NCBI GenBank assembly: GCA_963663845.2
Contig: OY760650.2
Coordinates: 3,720,001 to 3,784,000 of the forward strand
From: Versatilivorator sp963663845
Lineage (GTDB): Bacteria > Acidobacteriota > Terriglobia > Versatilivoradales > Versatilivoraceae
Length of the DNA stretch: 64,000 nt
Reading direction: 5' to 3'
The translations under genes and the position numbers were made by a program. The notes beneath the pieces are model-generated. The model saw nothing but the letters and a program-made list of their open reading frames with translations. It was not told the DNA's origin and ran no database searches. Positions 26,650 through 35,570 of this stretch are shown in pieces (positions within the stretch are counted from its first letter, which is position 1; each line of letters opens with the position of its first letter).

Positions 26650-28161
26650 TCAGGTAAGTCGTTTCCCCTCCCGTCTGCGGGCCAGCCAGGATCCCAGGAC
26701 CATGCCGCTGGCGGCAAACAGGAAGGAGAGCAGGCCGCTGACTTCGCTTTGGCTCAGCCACTGCGCCGCCGATGACAAGAGACTGAAGGGCTGGCTGCCT
26801 TCAACCGCCGGAATCCGGACCTGGCTGAGCAGCAGGAACGCCAGCGGAGGCAGCGCTCCTCCGACGATGGCGCCGATTCCTCCCGCGGCTCGCGCTCCCT
26901 TCCAGTAACAGCAGGCCACCAGCAGCACGAAGATGCTGGACAGGTAGATGTTGGCCGTAATGGACAGGTAGTCCCAGACTCTTCCGGGAGGTTGATACCA
27001 GAGTCCGTAGAGCAGCAGGAATCCGGCGATGCCCAGCACGATGCACCGGTTCAGGCGCAGTCCCGATTTTTCGCTGAAGGGCTGCTTGCGGACCGAGCAG
27101 ATCAGGTCGTTGTAGAGGATGCTGCTCCAGGTCAACAGGTAGCTGGAATCGGTCGACATCTCGGCGGCCAGCATGGCCGCGATCACCAGTCCCACCAGTC
27201 CCGAGGGAAGCAGGGAGGACAGAAAGGTGGGCATGGCCTGCAGCGAGGCCGACGGGGGGTGGTCGGCTCCCAGCACGGCCAGGGCGGCCATGCCCCAGAA
27301 GGCCGGGATCAGGAAGCGCCCCACGAAGTAGAAGCTGGTTCGGGTATAGATCCTCCGGGCAGTCCGACTGTCGCGGGCCGAGAGAACGCGCTGAATCACG
27401 GTTTGCCAGGTGACCACTACGGCCAGTTGATTGAGGGCCTGCCAGGCCACGTAGGCGGGGCCCATGCCCTGGCTGGTCAAGGGGTTGAACCCTCCCGGCC
27501 CGTGCTCTCTCTCGACGGCCGACACCACCTGCTCCCATCCCACCTGGAGGGCCACCAGGAGGGAAACGGCGACCAGGCCGATTCCCATAACCAGAAACTG
27601 GAGGTAGTCCGTGATCAGGACCGAGATCATTCCTCCCAGGACCGTGTAGATCAGCACCAGGATGACCAGCGCCGTCATGGTGACTTCCAGGTAACCCGGG
27701 GGGATTCCGGTCATGATCACCAGAAACTCGCCTCCGGCCCGAAAGAAGACCCCCATGTTGAGAACTCCCCCCAGGACGATCACCAGGCCCGCCAGCCAGC
27801 GAACGCGGGGGCCGAAACGCTGGTCCAGCAATTCCGGAATGGTGTAGGCCTCCGAGTCCCGCAAGGGCTTGATGACGAAACCGGTGAGTCCGACCACCAG
27901 CATGGCGGCGGCCATCAGGATCCCGGGAGTGGCGCCCGCAAAGCCGTTCTTGTACCCCAGCTCGGCCGTATACATGGCGGTGATGATGCCGAACTCGGTT
28001 GCGGCCAGCGAAGCCACCCCCAGGTAGACATCCATGCCTCGCCCGGCCAGGATGAAGTCCTCGACCCTGCCGACGTAGCGGCGCATGGCCAGGCCGGCAG
28101 CCATGGTGGCGACCAGGTAGGCGACGATGATGCTCCAATCCACCAGGCTGAAACCGATCAT
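26650..28161 (-). CDS. Sodium:solute symporter (SSS family)
   Basis: A 503-residue polytopic membrane protein of the SSS/SLC5 family that couples Na+ entry to solute uptake. About 13 hydrophobic helices are visible. Family marks: the N-terminal VEDFILAGRGMDVYLGVASLAATEFG, the LeuT-fold unwound-helix region, and IAAMLAAEMSTDSSYLLTWSSILYNDL, whose Ser pair corresponds to the Na2 site. The substrate cannot be read from sequence. It starts the operon with the 46-aa membrane protein, the ComEA-like protein and lhr. Start ATG 28161. Confidence 0.93.
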   Translation of the reverse strand: MIGFSLVDWSIIVAYLVATMAAGLAMRRYVGRVEDFILAGRGMDVYLGVASLAATEFGIITAMYTAELGYKNGFAGATPGILMAAAMLVVGLTGFVIKPLRDSEAYTIPELLDQRFGPRVRWLAGLVIVLGGVLNMGVFFRAGGEFLVIMTGIPPGYLEVTMTALVILVLIYTVLGGMISVLITDYLQFLVMGIGLVAVSLLVALQVGWEQVVSAVEREHGPGGFNPLTSQGMGPAYVAWQALNQLAVVVTWQTVIQRVLSARDSRTARRIYTRTSFYFVGRFLIPAFWGMAALAVLGADHPPSASLQAMPTFLSSLLPSGLVGLVIAAMLAAEMSTDSSYLLTWSSILYNDLICSVRKQPFSEKSGLRLNRCIVLGIAGFLLLYGLWYQPPGRVWDYLSITANIYLSSIFVLLVACCYWKGARAAGGIGAIVGGALPPLAFLLLSQVRIPAVEGSQPFSLLSSAAQWLSQSEVSGLLSFLFAASGMVLGSWLARRREGKRLT

Positions 28162-28253
28162 GGGGCTCTATGGTCTCGAGTGGGGGCGCAACCGGAACAC
28201 GGCGCCGAGCGCCGGCTTGGAGGAGCAGGGATGTACCGACCGGCGACTTCTGT

Positions 28254-29237
28254 CTAGCTGGAACTCCGGGAGGCGTAGTATCCCTTGCGGGACTTCACCT
28301 TCAGTCTCTTGCGATCGGTCTTGATCTTGATGGAGCGAAAAGAGCCGTCGCGCGAAATATTCGAGGACCGATAGGCGAGCGAGTACTGGCTGCGAAGTTC
28401 GGTGCCGATATTGGCGAAGCTTTGGCTCAATTCCTCCGATTTGAAGGGGAAGAAGGCTCGCCCACCCGTTTCCCGCGCCAGGCGCCGGAGGAGCTTGTCG
28501 GACTTGGGCGCCTTGATGCTGAAGAAACCGCTGGAGTTGGTGCTGACGGCATAGATCGAGACGTCCGAACGGTGGACCATCTCCAGGGTCGAGGCCAGGT
28601 TCTGTATGCTGAGGTTGTCGTCTCCATCGCTGATGAGAATGATGATCTTTCTGGTGCTGCCCGGCTCGGCTTTCAGCTTTTCCTGGCAGGTGAGGAAGAT
28701 GCTGTCCAGCAGCTTGGTTCCTCCGCCGGGCCGAATGCGCCGAATGGACCGCGCCAGCAATTGGGGGTCGTCGGTGAAGTCCTGAACCAGCTCGATGGCG
28801 GAGTCGAACGTGATCAGCAGGGCCTTGTCCTTGCGGGGTCTCAGGGTCTGGAAAAGAAACTCGATGGCCGCCTCCTGCTCGAACTTGAATCGGTCGGTGA
28901 TGCTGGTGCTGGTGTCGATCAGAACGGCAATGGTCAGCGGCAGATCGGTCTCGCGGGAAAAATTGGTGATTTCCTGCAGTTTGTTGTCTTCGTACAACTT
29001 GAAGTTGGGTCTTTGCAGATCGGTGATCAGGCGTCCCTTGCGATCGGTGACGGTGAACAGGACGTTGACGAGTTCGACGTTCACCACCAGGTTGTCGACG
29101 TCGTCCCTGATCTTCTTCTTGAGGGTGGGATTGACGGGGAGACTCTGAGCGCAGATCCGATCGGCGGCGACGGATGCGCCCAAGAGAAACACTCCCATGA
29201 AACACAGAAACCTGCCCGCATGCCTATCGGTCTTCAT
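28254..29237 (-). CDS. Secreted VWFA-domain protein, acidobacterial type (paralogue 1)
   Basis: A 327-residue exported protein of the VWFA-related acidobacterial family. An N-terminal signal peptide (FLCFMGVFLLGASVAA) is followed by a beta-rich region (VELVNVLFTVTDRKGRLITDL, FKLYEDNKLQEI) and a von Willebrand A domain. The metal-ion site DTSTS near residue 127 and IILISDGDD are intact. The C-terminus YSLAYRSSNISRDG..RKGYYA is the family's typical end. The start ATG 29237 has AGGAGG nine bases upstream. These proteins probably mediate metal-dependent adhesion or assembly outside the inner membrane; the partner is unknown. Two paralogues lie at 33351-35280. Confidence 0.9.
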   Translation of the reverse strand: MKTDRHAGRFLCFMGVFLLGASVAADRICAQSLPVNPTLKKKIRDDVDNLVVNVELVNVLFTVTDRKGRLITDLQRPNFKLYEDNKLQEITNFSRETDLPLTIAVLIDTSTSITDRFKFEQEAAIEFLFQTLRPRKDKALLITFDSAIELVQDFTDDPQLLARSIRRIRPGGGTKLLDSIFLTCQEKLKAEPGSTRKIIILISDGDDNLSIQNLASTLEMVHRSDVSIYAVSTNSSGFFSIKAPKSDKLLRRLARETGGRAFFPFKSEELSQSFANIGTELRSQYSLAYRSSNISRDGSFRSIKIKTDRKRLKVKSRKGYYASRSSS

Positions 29238-29405
29238 CGTTGGAAACCTCCTGCCTGACGCCATAGCCGGGATTCTACCGACCCGGATTTGGAGGGTCAA
29301 CCCTTCCCGCATGACTCTGCGGCCTCAGCAGGGCCCCTTTTCTTGTCTGATCCCAGGTTCGTTCCCTGCTGCTGTTGCCTCAGACAAAAAAGCGCCTGAA
29401 AGGTC

Positions 29406-29465
29406 TTGACGTCGTCTCTTTGATTAGAGTAAATAATATCTAATAAAAATCTAGATATAAAGGAG
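29406..29465 (+). promoter_or_regulatory. Promoter and ribosome-binding site of the 216-aa/PIN gene pair
   Basis: TTGACG (29406-29411), 18-bp spacer, TAAATA (29430-29435), then a strongly AT-rich leader unlike the GC-rich surroundings and AGGAG at 29461-29465 eight bases before the ATG. The AT-rich patch marks an acquired module. Confidence 0.5.
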
Positions 29466-29473
29466 TTAGAAAC

Positions 29474-30124
29474 ATGAAAATTAAAGACGTTCAGCGGGAT
29501 ATAGAGGAAAGCCTTGCCAGCCTGTCCACTCTGACTGTTCCACTTGAACTGGAGGGGCTCAGACATCTGCCTGTAGCTGACCGCAACCCCCAGGTAAGCA
29601 TTCGCAACATCAATAGAAATAGAAAAGTCCGTGGGGATGCCGACGCCAGCTATTTCGATCCCGATAGTTGCGAGGTGGTCATCAGCTTCGTTTCAATTGA
29701 CGCCCCCCCTGACGAGATCTCGCAGTTCGAATCTGGCGCGGCCCATTCAGACGAGCCGGCTGACGAGTTCAACTTCGAGACGGCGACGACCCAGCTCGTC
29801 AATGAACTCAGGACAGTCGAAGTGACGAGACCGTTCGTGGGGCTGAAGTGGTTCCGCGATCAGTTTCTTCCTCAATGCGGCCACAGTTGGGCTCGTGATC
29901 CGAGGACGAATGGGTCTCTGCTCCGCCATGCGACCGAGCAGCGCTTGATCCTGACCCGTCAGATCTCCAACCCGAACCAGCCACTGCGCCCGGTTACCGC
30001 AATAAGGGTCAATCGAAGACATCCGCGATTTCAGCCCCAGGTTCCCGTGCGTAGCGCGAGATTCAAGCCGGTACGTATTCGGGGCGGCTTGATCTCCGAC
30101 ACCGTCCTCAGCGATAGGCGTTGA
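29474..30124 (+). CDS. Unknown 216-aa protein, candidate antitoxin for the adjacent PIN toxin
   Basis: A soluble 216-residue protein that I do not recognise. The first 30 residues are helical (MKIKDVQRDIEESLASLSTL). A middle region with ISFVSIDAPPDEISQFESG is acidic, and the last 60 residues are very basic with many Arg/Pro (RVNRRHPRFQPQVPVRSARF), which could bind nucleic acid. It is 9 bp upstream of a PIN-domain toxin gene, the position of an antitoxin, and shares its promoter. It is much longer than a normal antitoxin and has none of the Phd, AbrB, RHH or MazE patterns. Function as antitoxin is inferred from position only. Confidence 0.6.
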   Translation: MKIKDVQRDIEESLASLSTLTVPLELEGLRHLPVADRNPQVSIRNINRNRKVRGDADASYFDPDSCEVVISFVSIDAPPDEISQFESGAAHSDEPADEFNFETATTQLVNELRTVEVTRPFVGLKWFRDQFLPQCGHSWARDPRTNGSLLRHATEQRLILTRQISNPNQPLRPVTAIRVNRRHPRFQPQVPVRSARFKPVRIRGGLISDTVLSDRR

Positions 30125-30133
30125 CCCGGGCCA

Positions 30134-30583
30134 ATGGCAAGCTTCTATTTCGACACAAGCGCACTGATCAAGTTCTACATCGAGGAAGAAGGAACGGCGC
30201 AGATCCTCCATCTGGCGGAGACCCTCGACGGCGACCAGATCGTCGTGCTGGATGTTACCCTCCTGGAGTCTCGTTCGGCGGTCCGCAGGCGAGAACGAGA
30301 GGGTGACATTTCGGGACCGGATGCCAATCGAATTCTCAAGCAGATCGACCAAGACGCCTCGTCGCTTTATCTGGTGCAGCCCTTGAGCTCGGCGGTCATC
30401 GAGGAGGCAGCCCGGTTGATCGACTTGCACCCGCTCAAGGCCTATGACGCCCTCCAACTGGCTGGCTGCTTGGTGATCCGTCACAGCATGCCACCCGTGA
30501 CATTCGTTTGTGCAGACGTTCGTCTTTGCAAGGTGTCCGGGTTGGAAGGGCTGACCACACTGAATCCGCTCGATGCCGGCTAA
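30134..30583 (+). CDS. PIN-domain ribonuclease (VapC-like toxin)
   Basis: A 149-residue PIN-domain protein. Catalytic acids are visible: Asp in FYFDTSALIKFY, Glu in TLLESRSAV, Asp in LKAYDALQLA and Asp in FVCADVRLC. The predicted activity is Mg-dependent cleavage of RNA. It starts 9 bp after the stop of the 216-aa gene, the only adjacent partner. Length and layout match the PIN group with the N-terminus xYFDTSALIK. Confidence 0.85.
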   Translation: MASFYFDTSALIKFYIEEEGTAQILHLAETLDGDQIVVLDVTLLESRSAVRRREREGDISGPDANRILKQIDQDASSLYLVQPLSSAVIEEAARLIDLHPLKAYDALQLAGCLVIRHSMPPVTFVCADVRLCKVSGLEGLTTLNPLDAG

Positions 30584-30647
30584 CCCCCAGAACAGGGGGA
30601 GTCGACAGCCTGATGAAGAATAAAGGGGCGTGGGTGAGAAAGGCGGG

Positions 30648-31055
30648 CTAAACCGGCGTCGTCCGGCAATGTTTGCTGATGTAACTGATGATGGCCTGAG
30701 TCGAGGTCCCGGGCAGGAAGATTTCGGAGATCCCGCAGGCTTTCAGCTTGGGGATGTCCGCATCGGGGATGATGCCTCCGGCGACCACCAGCACGTCGTC
30801 CAGCTTCTTCTCCCGCAACAGCTCGGTGATGCGGGGAAGAATCACGTTGTGGGCGCCCGAGAGTATGGAGAGTCCGATGCAGTGCACGTCCTCCTGCAGG
30901 GCTGCGTTGACGATCTGCTCGGGAGACTGGCGCAGACCGCTGTAGATCACTTCCATCCCGGCGTCTCGAAGCGCCCGGGCGATGATCTTGGCGCCGCGGT
31001 CGTGACCGTCCAGGCCAGGCTTGGCCACCAGGACTCGGATGGGCTGCTCACTCAT
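30648..31055 (-). CDS. mcmA2: Methylmalonyl-CoA mutase small subunit (B12-binding)
   Basis: A 135-residue cobalamin-binding subunit. The DxHxxG motif that supplies the lower axial His of B12 is present in KPGLDGHDRGAKIIARAL, as are GLSILSGAHN and VVAGGIIPDADI of the Rossmann-like fold. It joins the large subunit encoded 53 bp upstream to interconvert succinyl-CoA and methylmalonyl-CoA in propionate and branched-chain metabolism. The start ATG 31055 has AGGAG at good spacing. The two-gene form occurs in archaea and various bacteria; the epimerase and MeaB-type chaperone genes are not in this window. Confidence 0.93.
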   Translation of the reverse strand: MSEQPIRVLVAKPGLDGHDRGAKIIARALRDAGMEVIYSGLRQSPEQIVNAALQEDVHCIGLSILSGAHNVILPRITELLREKKLDDVLVVAGGIIPDADIPKLKACGISEIFLPGTSTQAIISYISKHCRTTPV

Positions 31056-31108
31056 GGTTGGACTCCTGCTCGAACGCAGGCATCCCGGCCGCACTCGTTG
31101 CCATTTAT

Positions 31109-32788
31109 CTAGTAAACCGGCTCCTCGTAAGTGCCGAACACCTGTTTCAGCTCCTCGCAGACCTCTCCCAGGGTGGCGTACGCCTTGACGCAGGACAGAA
31201 GGAAAGGCATGAGGTTCCGATCGGTGGAGGCCGCCCGTCTCAGCTCCGCCAGCGACCGTTGCACGGCCGGCCCGTCGCGGCTGCTCTTGACACGGTGGAG
31301 GCTGTCCAACTGCTTGTCGGCCACCCCGGATTCGATGGCGAGGGTGTCGATCGGCTGTTCCTCGTCGACGACGAACCGGTTCACCCCCACAATGACCTTC
31401 TCACCCCGTTCAACCGCCTGCTGATAGCGGTAGGCGGCGTCCAGAATTTCCTTCTGGGGAAAGCAGCGCTCGATGGCCGCGACCATTCCGCCCATGGCGT
31501 CGATTTTCTCGAAATAGTCCCAGCAGCCCTTTTCCAGCTCAAGGGTCAGCTTTTCGACGAAATAGGATCCGGCCAGGGGGTCTACGGTATTGGCCACTTC
31601 GCTTTCGGTGGCCAGGATCTGCTGGCTTCGGAGAGCGATGGTGGCGGCCTGCTCGGTGGGCAAGGCGTAGGTTTCGTCCATGGAGTTGGTGTGCAGGGAC
31701 TGAGTGCCGCCCAGGATGGCCGCCAGGGCCTGGACGGCGGTGCGAACGATGTTGTTGTGGGGCTGCTGAGCCGTCAGGGAGCACCCCGCCGTCTGGGCAT
31801 GGAACCGGAGCATGCCGGATCGTGGGTCTCTACAGCCAAAGCGCTCCTTCATCACCCGGTGCCACACCTTGCGAGCCGCTCGATACTTGGCGATTTCTTC
31901 GAAGAAATCGTTGTGGGCATTGAAGAAGAAGGACAGCCGGGGCGCGAATTCGTCGACCTCCAGCCCGGCCGCGATGGCTGCTTCCACGTACTCGATGCCG
32001 TCGCGTAGCGTGAAGGCCAACTCCTGCAGGGCCGTGGAACCGGCTTCCCGGATGTGATAGCCGCTGATCGAGACGCTGTTCCACTGGGGGACGTTTCGGG
32101 TTGCGAAGGCGATGGTGTCGGTAACCAGCCGCATGGAGGGATGTGGCGGATAGATCCACTCCTTCTGAGCAATGTATTCCTTCAGGATGTCGTTCTGCAG
32201 GGTGCCCCGCAGCTTGGCCCAGTCGCAGCCGCTCTTCTCCGCATGAGCCAGAAACATGGCCCAGATGACGGCGGCCGGGCAATTGATGGTCATGGAGGTG
32301 CTGATGGCTTCCAGGTCGATGTCCCTGAAGAGAACTTCCATGTCCGCCAGCGTATCGACGGCCACGCCGCACTTGCCGACCTCGCCCGAAGCTGTCGGGT
32401 GGTCCGAGTCGAGACCCATGAGGGTGGGCAGGTCGAAAGCGACCGAAAGGCCGGTCTGTCCTTGCCGGAGCAGGTAGAGAAAGCGCCGGTTGGTGTCCTG
32501 GGCGGTGCCGAAGCCGCTGAATTGCCGCATGGTCCAGAGCCGGCCGCGGTACATGCCGGGATGAATGCCCCGGGTGTAGGGCGGTTCTCCGGGGAACCCC
32601 AACTCCCGTTCGGGGTCGAAGTCCTCCAGGTCGTCGGGACCGTAGAGAGTCTGGATGGGGTGTCCCGAGATGCTGGTGAACTCGGGCAGCCTCGGAGGGA
32701 ACCGCTTCCATGAAGGGGCGAGCGTCTCCTCTTCCCAGCGACGCCTCGATTTGTCGAGCCGGGTCCGACCGGCCGGTGTTCTTCCCAT
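31109..32788 (-). CDS. mcmA1: Methylmalonyl-CoA mutase large (catalytic) subunit
   Basis: A 559-residue TIM-barrel subunit of methylmalonyl-CoA mutase. Typical motifs: PYTRGIHPGMYRGRLWTMRQFSGFG near the N-terminus, FDLPTLMGLDSDHP, STSMTINCPA, and the substrate-contacting HAQTAGCSLTAQQPHNN and GGTQSLHTNSMDE. It lacks the B12 domain, which is the following gene. The start is ATG 32788; the first 30 residues are variable in the family. Probably co-transcribed with mcmA2. Confidence 0.95.
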   Translation of the reverse strand: MGRTPAGRTRLDKSRRRWEEETLAPSWKRFPPRLPEFTSISGHPIQTLYGPDDLEDFDPERELGFPGEPPYTRGIHPGMYRGRLWTMRQFSGFGTAQDTNRRFLYLLRQGQTGLSVAFDLPTLMGLDSDHPTASGEVGKCGVAVDTLADMEVLFRDIDLEAISTSMTINCPAAVIWAMFLAHAEKSGCDWAKLRGTLQNDILKEYIAQKEWIYPPHPSMRLVTDTIAFATRNVPQWNSVSISGYHIREAGSTALQELAFTLRDGIEYVEAAIAAGLEVDEFAPRLSFFFNAHNDFFEEIAKYRAARKVWHRVMKERFGCRDPRSGMLRFHAQTAGCSLTAQQPHNNIVRTAVQALAAILGGTQSLHTNSMDETYALPTEQAATIALRSQQILATESEVANTVDPLAGSYFVEKLTLELEKGCWDYFEKIDAMGGMVAAIERCFPQKEILDAAYRYQQAVERGEKVIVGVNRFVVDEEQPIDTLAIESGVADKQLDSLHRVKSSRDGPAVQRSLAELRRAASTDRNLMPFLLSCVKAYATLGEVCEELKQVFGTYEEPVY

Positions 32789-32894
32789 GACGTTGCCCCA
32801 AACGAGTTTGCGTGATAGTAAAAGAGGCCCCTGAAGGTGTCAACGATTTCGCCGGGGCTCCGTTTTGGCAACCCCGAGGAGAAGGAGACAGCCG

Positions 32895-33344
32895 ATGCGC
32901 GTGGTGGTTCAGCGAGTTCTCGAAGCGTCGGTGAGCGTCGGTGAGGAGGTGGTGGGAGAAATCGGCAGGGGATTGCTGCTCTACCTGGCCGTCAAGGAGG
33001 GTGACGGCCCGGCCGACACCGACTACCTGGTGGACAAGGTCTTGGGGTTGAGGATCTTCGAGGATGACGGCGGCAAGATGAACCTGTCGCTGAGAGAGGT
33101 CGACGGGGCTCTCTTGATCGTCTCCCAGTTCACGCTCTATGGCGACTGCCGCAAGGGACGGCGTCCTTCCTTCTCGATGGCGGCGCCCCCGGAAGCCGCC
33201 AATCGCCTCTACCAATCCTTCGTGGAGCGCTGCCGGCAGCAGCGGATCAGGGTCCGGACCGGTGTCTTCAGGGCAACCATGAGGATTCGGTCCACCAACG
33301 ACGGCCCGGTGACACTCTTGCTGGACAGCTCCAGGAGCTTCTGA
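32895..33344 (+). CDS. dtd: D-aminoacyl-tRNA deacylase
   Basis: A 149-residue Dtd, which hydrolyses D-amino acids wrongly attached to tRNA (and Gly-tRNAAla). Visible: N-terminal MRVVVQRVLEASVSVGEEVVGEI, the catalytic-pocket motif SQFTLYGDCRKGRRPSF, and C-terminal NDGPVTLLLD with the cross-subunit Gly-Pro motif. The start ATG 32895 follows a purine-rich AGGAG site; the preceding in-frame codons are not family-like. It is divergent from the mutase operon. Confidence 0.94.
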   Translation: MRVVVQRVLEASVSVGEEVVGEIGRGLLLYLAVKEGDGPADTDYLVDKVLGLRIFEDDGGKMNLSLREVDGALLIVSQFTLYGDCRKGRRPSFSMAAPPEAANRLYQSFVERCRQQRIRVRTGVFRATMRIRSTNDGPVTLLLDSSRSF

Positions 33345-33350
33345 GGAAAT

Positions 33351-34298
33351 CTAGCTCTCCGTCGGGGCGTAGTAGCCCCGCTTGGTCCTGGCGATCCACT
33401 TTCGCTTGCCTCTGGGCTTGGGGGCCCCCAGCACTCTGACCGTGACGTCTCTCCAGGTTCCGTCCCGGCTCAGGTTGGTGGGCTTGTAGCCCAAGGTGTA
33501 CTGGTTGCGGATTTCGTGCGCCACTTCGGTGCAGATGGCGTGCACCTCGTCCACCGATTCAGGAAAGAAGTACTTTCCCCCCGTTTCGACGGAGAGCTCC
33601 TGCAGGAGCTTGGCGGCTTTTCTCTCCTTCCGGGTGCGCTCCGACAGCTTGTCGAACAGTCCAATCAGGTAAATGCTGGCGTAGGACTCCCGGGCGAATT
33701 CCAGCACCGTGTCGAACCGGTAGCGGCTGTCGCGGTCCTGGCCGTCGGTAATGACCAGTATGGCCTTCTTTTCTTCCTGTCCTTCCCGAATGTGCTCCAG
33801 AGCCAGGTAGATGGCGTCATAGAGGGCGGTGCCGCCCCGGGCATCGATGTGGTCCAGGGCATCCGTCAGGTCGTCGAGGTTCTGGGTGAATTCCTGGTCC
33901 AGGAATACCTGGTCGTTGAAGTTGATCAGGAAGACTTCGTCTTCCGGGTTGCTGGTCTTGACAAAGGTGATGGCGGCCTGATTGACCCGGTTGCGCTTGT
34001 TCCGCATGCTTCCGCTGTTGTCGATCACCAGGCCCAGCGACACCGGGATGTCCTCCACCTTGAAGAGAGAAATCTCCTGTTGAATCTTGTCTTCGTAGAC
34101 TTCGAAATTCTTCTGCTTCAGTCCCTTGACCAACTGTTCCTTCCAGTCGAATACGGTGACGTGGAGCAGCCTCAGATCCACGTCCACCTTGAGCGTAAAG
34201 TCGTCCCCGGCCTTGCGGGTCTGGCGCTGAGCCATGACCTGGACGCCCAGCAGAAGCGGCAGCGCCGCCAGAAGGATTTTTCCAAAGGCCGAATTCAT
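33351..34298 (-). CDS. Secreted VWFA-domain protein, acidobacterial type (paralogue 2)
   Basis: A 315-residue paralogue of the gene at 28254. Signal peptide (ILLAALPLLLGVQVMAQ), N-terminal beta region (LRLLHVTVFDWKEQLVKGL), intact metal-ion site DNSGSM near residue 92 and VITDGQD, and the characteristic ending NQYTLGYKPTNLSRDG..RGYYA. It is tail to tail with dtd and lies 4 bp after the third paralogue, so the two are one transcript, probably a tandem duplication. The ligand is unknown. Confidence 0.9.
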   Translation of the reverse strand: MNSAFGKILLAALPLLLGVQVMAQRQTRKAGDDFTLKVDVDLRLLHVTVFDWKEQLVKGLKQKNFEVYEDKIQQEISLFKVEDIPVSLGLVIDNSGSMRNKRNRVNQAAITFVKTSNPEDEVFLINFNDQVFLDQEFTQNLDDLTDALDHIDARGGTALYDAIYLALEHIREGQEEKKAILVITDGQDRDSRYRFDTVLEFARESYASIYLIGLFDKLSERTRKERKAAKLLQELSVETGGKYFFPESVDEVHAICTEVAHEIRNQYTLGYKPTNLSRDGTWRDVTVRVLGAPKPRGKRKWIARTKRGYYAPTES

Positions 34299-34302
34299 CG
34301 GA

Positions 34303-35280
34303 TCATCCCTGGGGGCCGTAGTAACCGGTCTTGGTCCGCACCGAGAGCGAATGGAGCCCTCTGGGCGTTTTCATCTTGACCTTGATTTTGCGCCAGCGGC
34401 CATCCTTGGCTCGATTGGTGGAGGAATAGCCCAGGATGTACTGGTTCTTGAGCTCGATGGCAATCTTGGTGCAGATGTCCTCGAGCTCGTACACGGAATT
34501 GGGGAAGTAGGACCGCCCCCCGGTAATCTCGGTGATCTGTTCCAGAATGCCCCGTCCGGAGCGGCCGCGGGCCAGGTCGGAATAGTAGGAATTGACGATG
34601 CCGATGGCGAAAATTTGCACGTCGGCTTCCTTGACGGCATTGCGCACGTTGATGAGGGAATAGCGGCTGCGGGTGTCCTCGCCGTCGGTGATGAGCAGGA
34701 TGGCCTTCTTGGAGTGGTTCGCCTGCTTCATCTTTTCCAGGGCGAGGTAGATGGCGTCGTAAAGCGTCGTCGATCCCTTGGCTCTCTTGTGAACCAGGCG
34801 GTTTTGAATCTCGCTGATGTCGGAGGTGAAATCCTCCTCCACCGAAGGCCGGTCGGCGAAGGCGATCAACAGGTACTCATCGGCCGGATTGCTGGTCTTG
34901 AGGAAGGCCACGGCCGCGTCTCTGGCGCGGGCGATCTTGTCTCCCATGCTGCTGCTGACGTCGAACAGCAGCCCGATGGAGGTCGGCACGTCCTCGTTGC
35001 TGAAGTGCCTGATCTCCTGCTCGATCTTGTCTTCGAAGATGCGAAAGTGCTGCTTTTCCAATCCGGTAACGAAGCGGCGGCTGTGGTCGGTGACGGTGGC
35101 GCTGACCAGAACCAGGTCCACGTCGATCTTCAGCGAGGAAAATCCGTTCTCCGACGCAGAATCTCCCGACAATCCGCCTTGCGCCAGGCACACCGAGGAG
35201 CCGGCGAGAAAAAGCCCAAGACCGATCGATCCGGCGGTTGTGCGGAAGAGAGCAGCCACGGGAAAGGGTCGTCCTTTCAT
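34303..35280 (-). CDS. Secreted VWFA-domain protein, acidobacterial type (paralogue 3)
   Basis: A 325-residue paralogue. Signal peptide (GSIGLGLFLAGSSVCLAQ), beta region (LVSATVTDHSRRFVTGLEKQHFRIFED), metal-ion site DVSSSM near residue 107, LLITDGED and a C-terminus like the other two (NQYILGYSSTNRAKDG..TGYYG). The three differ most in the loop after the metal site, where each has its own insertion. The start ATG 35280 has only a weak GGGG-type ribosome-binding site. Confidence 0.9.
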   Translation of the reverse strand: MKGRPFPVAALFRTTAGSIGLGLFLAGSSVCLAQGGLSGDSASENGFSSLKIDVDLVLVSATVTDHSRRFVTGLEKQHFRIFEDKIEQEIRHFSNEDVPTSIGLLFDVSSSMGDKIARARDAAVAFLKTSNPADEYLLIAFADRPSVEEDFTSDISEIQNRLVHKRAKGSTTLYDAIYLALEKMKQANHSKKAILLITDGEDTRSRYSLINVRNAVKEADVQIFAIGIVNSYYSDLARGRSGRGILEQITEITGGRSYFPNSVYELEDICTKIAIELKNQYILGYSSTNRAKDGRWRKIKVKMKTPRGLHSLSVRTKTGYYGPQG

Positions 35281-35570
35281 GGAGCGCCGCCCCAGCGCGG
35301 GAAAGCCTGGCGCAAGTCATCTATCGACATGAAGCCCGGCTTCAGTTTGCCCCAGGCCCGTGGAAAAGTAAAGGACAAGTAAAGGCCGCGAGATCGCTGT
35401 CGGGCTCGAATCCCGCGCCCCCGGGTGGGCTTCACCCCATGACCTCTGTTCAAGCAGGGGATCGCCCAATTTAGGACTTGATCTCTGCTCGATTTTCAAC
35501 AAAGATACGGGGAATCCTTCTGACGGCCCGGTTTCGGCCAGGCCCCTCATCGTCGGACTCTGATCAGGCT

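Noticed and set aside
35380..35430. tRNA-like CGGGCTCGAATCCCG segment
   Set aside because: Only a T-arm-like hairpin is visible; no matching acceptor stem, anticodon arm or D-arm could be placed around it.
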